Of a stretch of 64,000 bases of DNA, positions 57,152 to 64,000 are shown piece by piece. The position numbers and the translations under genes are program-made. Position 1 is the first letter of the stretch; each line of letters starts with the position of its first letter. Below the pieces are notes generated by a model. That model was not told the DNA's origin. It made no database searches and saw nothing but the letters and a program-made list of their open reading frames with translations. Source of the stretch: Zerene cesonia (taxonomy: Eukaryota > Arthropoda > Insecta > Lepidoptera > Pieridae); NCBI RefSeq assembly GCF_012273895.1, contig NC_052115.1, positions 1,550,001 to 1,614,000 of the forward strand, given 5' to 3'.

Positions 57152-58153
57152 ACAAATATAAAGGCGAATGAATACACAAACAACGCGCATACATTGTGTC
57201 ATGAAATAGCTTATAAAACTGCTTTTCGCGTGAAAACGCATCAGACATCTTCAAATTCCTGCAGTAGTACCTATATTTTTTCGTTGTATAAGGTCGATTA
57301 TGAGTGCTAGATGAAATATGGTTTTTGCGTTCCGTAGCCAATTGATAAAATGTTAATTCTTCTTTGTACTTGCTCTGTAGCTTATTTGTACAAATATTTA
57401 TTAATGTCGCGAGTCCTATTCGCACTTCACCATTTTCGTTGGGCATCTTACAACTCTGTAAGTCATATATCAAATACAAAACGGTTATTTATGAGGAAAA
57501 TCAAAAAACGTGTTTAGCAAACAAGCTTATATATTAATTCGGCAAATCTATTCAATACTAACAATCCAGCTTTATCAAGCATTTCTATGTTTCTATGTTA
57601 AAATAACAGTAATTTAAATGTTATGTAAAAATCTATCACATTGATCGCATATAAATTTATCAAAAAACGTTTCCGAAGTTTTGTATTTTATGAAGTGTTG
57701 TAAGAAATTAATAAATGTAAATAACGATAATTACTCACACATAAACGCCTGCAGATAAATCGCATAAACACTTCAAAACGATGGCAATAAAGCTCAGCGC
57801 AAACAATGCTTAAAAATCTCCAATTACCTTCCACTTAATAAGATAATTACGAATCTTGTTATCAGAAGTATAAATTAATTAAAATATAATTATTACGGTA
57901 TTGGAGTCAGGATCGCCTTACGGTAATTGGGTATCAGAGAGGAATGGAAAATTTTATAAATGTGTTCTGTGATTGAAATTGGTAGAGCTTTTATGAGATT
58001 TTGGCCTTTAGTTATCGGTATCATAATTAGGATAAATTTAAAGCGTGTTTAAGTCCTAATAGGTATGTTAACTGGACAGTTTGTGTGTTTGTTTGTTTGA
58101 ACGAGCTTAAGGAAGTACTGATTGGACAGAATGATCATAAACATTTATTACCT
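57152..58153. other. Anonymous AT-rich DNA
   Basis: No gene or repeat recognised. The minus-strand frame 57120-57479 (119 codons) has no domain. Confidence 0.4.
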
Positions 58154-58300
58154 ACTAGCGGTCCTCCCCGGCTTTGCCCGTGGTACATAGCCTATAGCCT
58201 TCTTCAATAAATGGGCTATGTAACACTGAAATAATTTTTCAAGACAGAAAAGTTCTTCCTGAGATTAATGCTTTTCAGCTCTGTAATATTAGTATAGATT
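58154..58300 (-). mobile_element. Hel-F, best copy
   Basis: ACTAGCGGTCCTCCCCGGC, TTTGCCCGTGGTACATAGCC, AATAAATGGGCTATGTAACA, ending AATATTAGTATAGAT. Both ends present. Confidence 0.75.
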
Positions 58301-58454
58301 TACTCTGTAAGAAACACAATTTCGCATATATTCCAAATGTTAATTAAATCTATTTCTGGTCGTTTGAAAACATCATTCTACATTTCGATTAATTAAACTT
58401 TGAAGATAGTAAAGAAATATACAAATTTTCAGACGATCGCATTTATAATAATAC

Positions 58455-58700
58455 TTATGTCCGCCCGCGAGTTTGCTCACGTGGAATTAGGATATTTACA
58501 TATGATTTAAAGTCTATTTCTTCTTGTTTTATCTCAAGGGAGTATTTAATCAGGATAAAAAGTACCTATCGAATCACCCAAGTCAGCTCATGTCTAGTCT
58601 GTATACCATATTTCAATGAAACCCATTCAGTATTTTTAGAGCGATTGACGGACAAACATCTAAATAAACAAACTTTCACATTTATAATATTAGTGTGATG
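58455..58700 (-). mobile_element. Hel-B, diverged CTAG end
   Basis: CGCCCGCGAGTTTGCTCACG, TATCTCAAGGGAGTATTTAA, GCGATTGACGGACAAACATC, ending ATATTAGTGTGAT. Confidence 0.8.
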
Positions 58701-60188
58701 ATAAATATGTATCAGGTCGTACATTTAAAAAAGTATTGTAATGACAAATCAACAAATCAATCATCAAACGCTTCAACCAATAAACCAAGGTGTTATTACG
58801 TTCTACATCCATCTATTATTCTGCAAGAAGTATTTAGTAATAAAGAAATATCACCCTTCAAAGTCCATTCAGTGCTACATGTGACCTACTTCCCTCAAAG
58901 AGTTAGGGAGTAAAAGTATTCAACGAATCGGTGTGTTTCAATACACGCTTTTATTTCGTTACTAGTACACGCCCTTGGCTTGGTTCATTTTTAGTCGGTT
59001 ATTGAGTTGTATGGGATCTGATGCTATCTTCTTGTAAATGAATTGACGGAGGTTTTCACTGCCGCACGATGTTGTGTTTTTTGGCGTGGTCTTTTGCAGT
59101 GTTTGGTATGATTTTGAAAGCTCATATTTTAGTGTGTTTAATTTATTTAAATGGCGTCGTTTGAATTTTGCGTAGTACATGCATTCTATTGATATATGAC
59201 CTGAATATCAATTCGTGATGAGAAAATATTTCATAATAACCAAATACAAAATTAATTGTTTCTCTCTAATAATATAAGATAATATAATAATAAAAGAGTA
59301 AACCAACATATTGAATAATTTTAAACATAAATTTTCATATAACATATCTACTCGGATTATATCGGTCGTTTTCTTATTAAACATGACTTTTTTTAACATA
59401 TTGCCTGTCAAGGAACATTCAATTAATGGTGAAATTTTGTTAATATAATATAACGTAATTCATAATCATTATTACACTTACTGATTTATCATTAAAAAAT
59501 AAATTCGGATCAACCAGCTTACGCTTTATGTTTGTATTTTAAATACCACCATACTAACAAACAAAAATATTCCTTTGTCACAAATTAATTACATGAAACC
59601 CTCATTAATTGATTGTGATTCATAATGTAACAAAACATGAGGAAGCACATTTTAATAATTAAATAATATTTAGTAGCCTCAAGGGAGACACAGCTCGGGT
59701 GTTTTGAGAGAATGACATTTTACTAACACCCTCAAATTAATAATCCAACATGACCTAACCCAACCCTTTTATATTTTGCATTAAATGAAGCTTAGATTAT
59801 ACGTCATACAGAATTATTAATTCTCGAATATTCCAGAATTCCCCAGTGTATATTGAGTTTGGGATGTGAATTTTCGGTGCTGCAAAACAATCAACTCGGA
59901 AGTTTTGTAGGTGTTTAAAATTGTCTAGTCGTACAGCTTGGAAGTTTAAGTAGTGTGAGATGGAACAGCGTGGAAATTCTCAAGTGCTTATGCGGTATAC
60001 TGTTATGGAGATTACGGTATTCTTTGGTTATATTGGACAAGTTTTATGCTTTTACACTGATATTATAAATTGTGTTTAAAGTATCGAAGTTATATGTACC
60101 TGTAATGGTATTATATATAAATGAAGTAAAAAATTTCATGTACATGGGCTATTGCTGCTAAATATAAAAAAAAATATTATTACGTAAT
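58701..60188. other. Anonymous DNA with heat-shock-element motif
   Basis: No gene. It holds the motif at 59820-59839. The minus-strand frame 58962-59180 has no recognisable domain. Confidence 0.4.
59820..59839. promoter_or_regulatory. Heat shock element-like motif, four perfect units
   Basis: ATTCT CGAAT ATTCC AGAAT are four contiguous alternating nTTCn/nGAAn pentamers. Surrounding sequence differs from that at 15882, so the two do not look like copies of one repeat. Confidence 0.42.
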
Positions 60189-60375
60189 ACTAGACGCTCG
60201 TTCCGGGTTCGCCTGGATATCAAGATTCCTGTTTTATCTCATGTGAGAATTTAATTGACATTAAAAGTGTCCTGTCACTCGAGTCAGCTCATATCCTGTC
60301 GTTTAGTAGTTTAAGCGTGATTGACGGACAAACATCCAAACAAACAATCACATTTATAATACTAGAGTGAAGTGT
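60189..60375 (-). mobile_element. Hel-B with internal deletion
   Basis: ACTAGACGCTCGTTCCGGG, GTTTTATCTCATGTGAG, AAGCGTGATTGACGGACAAA, ending near CTAGAGTGAAGTGTGAT. The ACCAAATTTCATCAAAATCC segment is deleted. Confidence 0.82.
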
Positions 60376-61365
60376 GATTAGTGTGACTTGGATGATAGAT
60401 TAATATATTCGTGAGTAATTTTCGAAATAATCATTTTATGGACATTATTATGATATCTATGTATACGATATTTCACAACGTTAATACTACTCAGCAGTTT
60501 TATGATTGTGAAGGTAAATAAAGAAATTTTTATTTAATTTTTTATTCAAACTTTTAAAAGAGTGTACGTGCAACTGTGCAAAATTAAGAATTTTCAAACC
60601 AAAATAATCCTCATGTTCTATTTCCTAAGATTTAATGTCTTATATCTCAATTTATTTTTGGATTTGTCACCCCAAAACTTTCGACTGGGTGAACCGTTTT
60701 TGACGGTTATTGTTTAATTTTATATTGCTTCAAAAGGAAGGTGTCGCCTTTCGTATATAAAATAAAATTGGTCTAGTTCTCACAATTAAAGGCGTTCTAG
60801 TCTTCAGTTAAAAAATAATTTCTCGTTACATCAATTTATCTAACAAGCTCTATTATTGATAGCAAGCGTAATTCTCTTTTGCGGAGTATGTACATAAGAG
60901 CAATATTTGCTTGAGCGAGTAAACGATATACCTATGGTATAACTATGACTTACCTAATGTATTGAATTTCAATTCTTCACGCCAATTTCCTCCGATAGTT
61001 GGGTATTATCCTGTCGGTTAATTCATCCGTTTACATGCCTATTAAGGCATTATTGTCGATAATTACATACTATATTATGTAATGATTCTTATTTACTTGT
61101 GTTACATATATTTAATACAAGCAGCAGGTCACGGGCAAATAATTTTCCAATATACTTATTTCGTTACATAAGAAACAGCACTGCCAAGTTTTATCAAAAT
61201 CGGTTTAGTATTTACTGCATCACTCAGTAACAATCGAATACATTCGTCTAAACATTCGAATATCCGAATTAAAAATAAAAGTACAGATGATTTTTATTAA
61301 CATTACAGGGCTACTGTTAAAATCATTATTGAATAAAAAATTTTAAATATATAAATTTCATTTAT
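60376..61365. other. Anonymous AT-rich DNA
   Basis: A Helitron-like body fragment (AAGTTTTATCAAAATCGGTT) lies at 61187-61210; otherwise nothing recognised. Confidence 0.4.
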
Positions 61366-61545
61366 ACTTTGAGCGTAGAACACAGGGGTCCTAGGTTCAA
61401 TTCCCAATGGGGACACCATCAAAATATTGTCTCGGTATGCCGGACACAGGAAGCTGAGCACCTACTTGTCCATAAAAGAAATTGCTTTGGGAAACAGATA
61501 TATTTCAACTGCCCCAAACCCCACAAGTAGATACGGATCACTTAA
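61366..61545 (+). mobile_element. SINE-3, 5' truncated tRNA-like SINE
   Basis: A B box GGTTCAATTCC at 61394-61404 within GGGGTCCTA...CCAATGGGGACACC, followed by TATTGTCTCGGTATGCCGG and AGCACCTACTTGTCCATAAA. I recognise this body as a common lepidopteran SINE. The A box is missing. Short open frames here lie inside the SINE. Confidence 0.65.
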
Positions 61546-61802
61546 ATTTTCTTTGAGTATTAAATTGATTAATTCTATATATAGCACATTTTTTGTAATG
61601 AATGGATTTTCCCTTTCTTCAAAAAATATTTGTTTCATTTCATGATTTACTACGCTACTTATCACCTCGTAAAAGCATTTGTACGAGCTTTAAAGCTTTT
61701 TGTAAGGCTTTTTATTGCGTTTGGTTAGCTTAATTTGGGTTTAGTATGGTTGAGGGATCTTTAATTTTTACCCTGTTTTGTTGTAATAACAACGCTTATA
61801 TA
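61546..61802. other. Anonymous DNA
   Basis: Nothing recognised. Confidence 0.4.
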
Positions 61803-62054
61803 ATCTATATATATAAAATTCTCGTGTCACAGTTTTCGTTGCCATACTCCTCCGAAACGGCTTGACCGATTCCTCTGAAATTTGGTAAGCATATTGGGTA
61901 GGTCTGAGAATCGGCCAACATCTATTTTTTATCCCGATATTCCTACGGGATACGGACTTACGCGGGTGAAACCGCGGGGCGCAGCTAACATCTATTTTTC
62001 ATACCACTAAACGATAAGAGTAAGGCAGAACAGCATTTGCCGGGTGCAGCTAGT
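61803..62054 (+). mobile_element. Hel-J with an embedded Hel-A 3' end
   Basis: Host A, TCTATATATATAAAATTCTC, GTGTCACAGTTTTCGTTGCC, GGCTTGACCGATTCCTCTG, TGGGTAGGTCTGAGAATCGG, then the embedded segment, then ATACCACTAAACGATAAGAG and TTGCCGGGTGCAGCTAG, host T. Both outer termini and the A/T flanks are intact. Confidence 0.82.
61917..61999 (+). repeat. 57-bp Hel-A 3' end between 13-bp direct repeats
   Basis: AACATCTATTTTT at 61917-61929 and 61987-61999 flanks TATCCCGATATTCCTACGGG ... GGGCGCAGCT (61930-61986). The inserted piece is exactly a Hel-A 3' end without its 5' two thirds. Confidence 0.85.
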
Positions 62055-62083
62055 ATAATATATAATTATAACGCTTATCTTTT

Positions 62084-62317
62084 TAGTAGCTGTAGCCCGC
62101 AGCTTCTCCCGCGCGATCTTACTTAATTTTCATGGCACAAACTTTCATTTCCTATTACTCTCCTTGGGGATAGAATGATCAAAATCCTATCTTAGCGGAT
62201 ACTTACGTCATAACATCTATGTATATGCCAAATATCAGCCCGATCCGTAGAGTGGTTTGGGCTGTGCGTTTTTAGATCACTATGTCAGTCATTCAGTAAG
62301 TCAGTAATATATAGATT
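62084..62317 (-). mobile_element. Hel-D
   Basis: GTAGCTGTAGCCCGCAGCTT, CTCCTTGGGGATAGAATGAT, CAAATATCAGCCCGATCCG, CACTATGTCAGTCATTCAG, ending AATATATAGATT. Confidence 0.7.
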
Positions 62318-62649
62318 ATGATATATTTATAAAAATTCCTATGTGGTATGAAAAAAAAATCGAAAGTTTAAACCTATATTATGTTACGTATAAGATGATA
62401 TTAACGTTATTTAGAGACAAATGTTTTAATTTTTTAATTACTATACTAAATTATAATATGAAGAATAATTTATTCGCTTGTTTTATTTGTTTGCACGCAC
62501 TGATCTCAGGGTGTACGGTACCGACAAAAAGTCAGTTCAGTTCACGATCAATGACAGCTATATATGTGCCACGGGCGAAGCAGGGTTGATCATTAGTTTA
62601 ATGAATTATATTAAAAATTCGAGTAGTATGAAACACTCAAGTATATTAA
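62318..62649. other. Anonymous AT-rich DNA
   Basis: The frame 62341-62589 (+) has no domain; its last part overlaps CACGGGCGAAGCAGGGTTG, a Helitron-end-like stub. Confidence 0.4.
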
Positions 62650-62850
62650 ACTAGCTGCGCCCCGCGGTTTCACCCGCGTGAGTCCGTATCCCGTAGGAAT
62701 ATCGGGATAAAAAGTTGCCTATATGTTATTCCAGCTGTCCAGCTATCTACGTACCAAATTTCATTGCATTCGGTTTAGTAGTTTTTGCGTGAAAGAGCAA
62801 CAAACACCAAACATCCTTACGAACTATCGCATTTATAATATTAGTAGGAT
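62650..62850 (-). mobile_element. Hel-A, full length
   Basis: ACTAGCTGCGCCCCGCGG to ATTAGTAGGAT. Very close to the consensus I inferred from the other copies. Confidence 0.92.
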
Positions 62851-63349
62851 ATAAAAAAAGTACTTATATCAATATCTAAATACATGGATTTTGTTCAGAG
62901 CTCACATAAAATGAAATCATTAATTAAACAATTAAACGATAAATACATTTATAATGTTAAATGTACAACTTTCAATAGCATCAATCGTCAATTACTTTAC
63001 GTAATTGAGCAACAAATATTTAAATTCCTTTAATATTTGCGGTGGACGCCATTTTGAATTTAATGCAACGCAAAAAGCAACACAGCGCTTTAGAATATAT
63101 TTGCTAATTATGAACCGATACAAAAAAGGTGGAGGTTGTTAATTCCGTTGTATTATTTGTGTTTGTTATGTTCATAACATTACTGAGTGAACCGATTTTT
63201 ATGATTTTTTTATTTTATATCAAAGCTGGTGTTTAACATGGGGTCCCATTTCAGTGAGGTGTAGTTCTTATAATTTAAAGGCGTTTAGGTTATTGTTTAA
63301 TAAAAGTAAAATGTAATAAAAATAATTATTATATTTTGCTTTATAAAAT
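62851..63349. other. Anonymous AT-rich DNA
   Basis: Nothing recognised. Confidence 0.4.
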
Positions 63350-63551
63350 ACTAGCTGCGCCTCGCCGTTTCACTCCTGTAAATCCGTTTTCCGAAGGAAT
63401 ATCGGGATAAAAAGTTGGATATATGTTATTCCAGTTATCCAGCTATCTACGTACCAAATTTCATTGCAAATGGTTCTGTAGTTTTTGCGTGAAATAGCAA
63501 CAAACACACACACATCCTCACAAACTTCCGCATTTATAATATTAGTAGGAT
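63350..63551 (-). mobile_element. Hel-A, full length
   Basis: ACTAGCTGCGCCTCGCCG to ATTAGTAGGAT; several substitutions in the CTAG-side hairpin. Confidence 0.9.
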
Positions 63552-63879
63552 ATTAATAATAGGTCTATATAACTTATAAATTAGTTACCCACCAGATAAT
63601 ATAGCAATATCCTAGATTCACATATTTTGTTTTGAATTAAAATTAAATTTACAAATTTGATATCTTTAAACTTACATATACTATGAGCAATACAAATCAC
63701 AAATCACAATAAAAGCAACATTATTAACCTTTTGAAGTAAGACAAAACTGTTATACATTGAGACATAATATGTGTAAAACAATGTGACTTATTTATTTTT
63801 ACTTGAAATGTAACTATTTTTCACGACAAAACTTCCATGGTTAATAATAGAGTTTTGGTTGTTTCATATTTATTAAATA
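63552..63879. other. Anonymous AT-rich DNA
   Basis: Nothing recognised. Confidence 0.4.
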
Positions 63880-64000
63880 ACTAGCTTTTGCCCGCGGCTT
63901 TGTAGTAGATATAATTATACATATTAACCTTCCTCTTGAATCACTCTATCTATTAAATAATACCCCATAAACATCCGTTGCGTAGTTTTAAAGATTTAAA
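63880..64000 (-). mobile_element. Hel-C, cut by window end
   Basis: ACTAGCTTTTGCCCGCGGC, CTTCCTCTTGAATCACTC, CATCCGTTGCGTAGTTTTAA. The TC end lies beyond the window. Confidence 0.78.

Noticed and set aside
56837..57310. 157-codon open frame, the longest without N
   Set aside because: It starts in AT-rich DNA, runs through the TG tract and a complete Hel-A element and out the other side; the protein shows Hel-A six-frame text, not a domain.
61394..61404. tRNA gene suggested by GGTTCAATTCC
   Set aside because: No A box or acceptor stem upstream; the downstream body is SINE-3.

Overview
The window looks like non-coding DNA from a moth or butterfly (Lepidoptera). It is AT-rich, has no long open reading frame, and is packed with short dispersed repeats whose ends and inner motifs I recognise from lepidopteran genomes. 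I found no complete protein-coding gene, no rRNA or tRNA gene and no CRISPR array. The short open frames I examined either lie inside repeat copies or have no recognisable domain. Three runs of exactly 1000 N are assembly gaps; two of them have revealing flanks.

The main content is about 200-bp non-autonomous elements that begin TC, end CTAG, and mostly sit between a host A and a host T. This is the Helitron signature. I name the families by their ends. Hel-A starts TCCTACTAATATTATAAATG and ends GGGCGCAGCTAG; it is the commonest, with about 19 copies or fragments. Hel-B starts TCACACTAATATTATAAATG and ends GAGCGTCTAG. Hel-C starts TCACTACATAGTATAAA and ends AAAAGCTAG. Hel-D ends GGCAACAGCTAG. 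Hel-E carries a GTGAAGAAGAGACAGACAG-like stretch. Hel-F starts TCTATACTAATATTA. Hel-J starts TCTATATATATAAA and ends GGGTGCAGCTAG. '+' means TC to CTAG along the given strand. The Helitron class is inferred; some similar short lepidopteran repeats have been described as SINEs.

Retroposons: SINE-1 is about 325 bp with a poly(A) tail (9 copies or relics). SINE-2 is tRNA-like with A and B boxes and a GAT-rich tail (4 copies plus a fragment inside SINE-1). SINE-3 is one B-box fragment. LINE-tail-1 is a LINE 3' end with a small hairpin and AATAAAG (3 copies), LINE-tail-2 has a CAAACTCAAACATTT motif (3 copies), Repeat G is an old degenerate family, and one broken LINE ORF2 C-terminus lies near 55.3 kb. 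Two inverted-repeat elements resemble MITEs.

Layout: 0-26 kb holds scattered repeats, including a nested complex at 1.2-2.0 kb. 26.5-37.7 kb contains two gaps, the second inside a large inverted repeat. 38.7-39.05 kb is the only strong promoter or 5' UTR-like island and the best candidate for the first exon of a real gene, reading rightward. 39-49 kb is AT-rich with an unusual pair of perfect hairpins at 45.96 kb. 48-64 kb is the densest Hel-A zone, with a Hel-A/Hel-D cluster at 53.4-54.5 kb and a chimeric Hel-J/Hel-A element at 61.8 kb. Two four-unit heat-shock-element motifs (15.9 and 59.8 kb) are the clearest transcription-factor-like sites. No undescribed protein system is visible; the interest lies in the nested repeats, the hairpins and the gap flanks.
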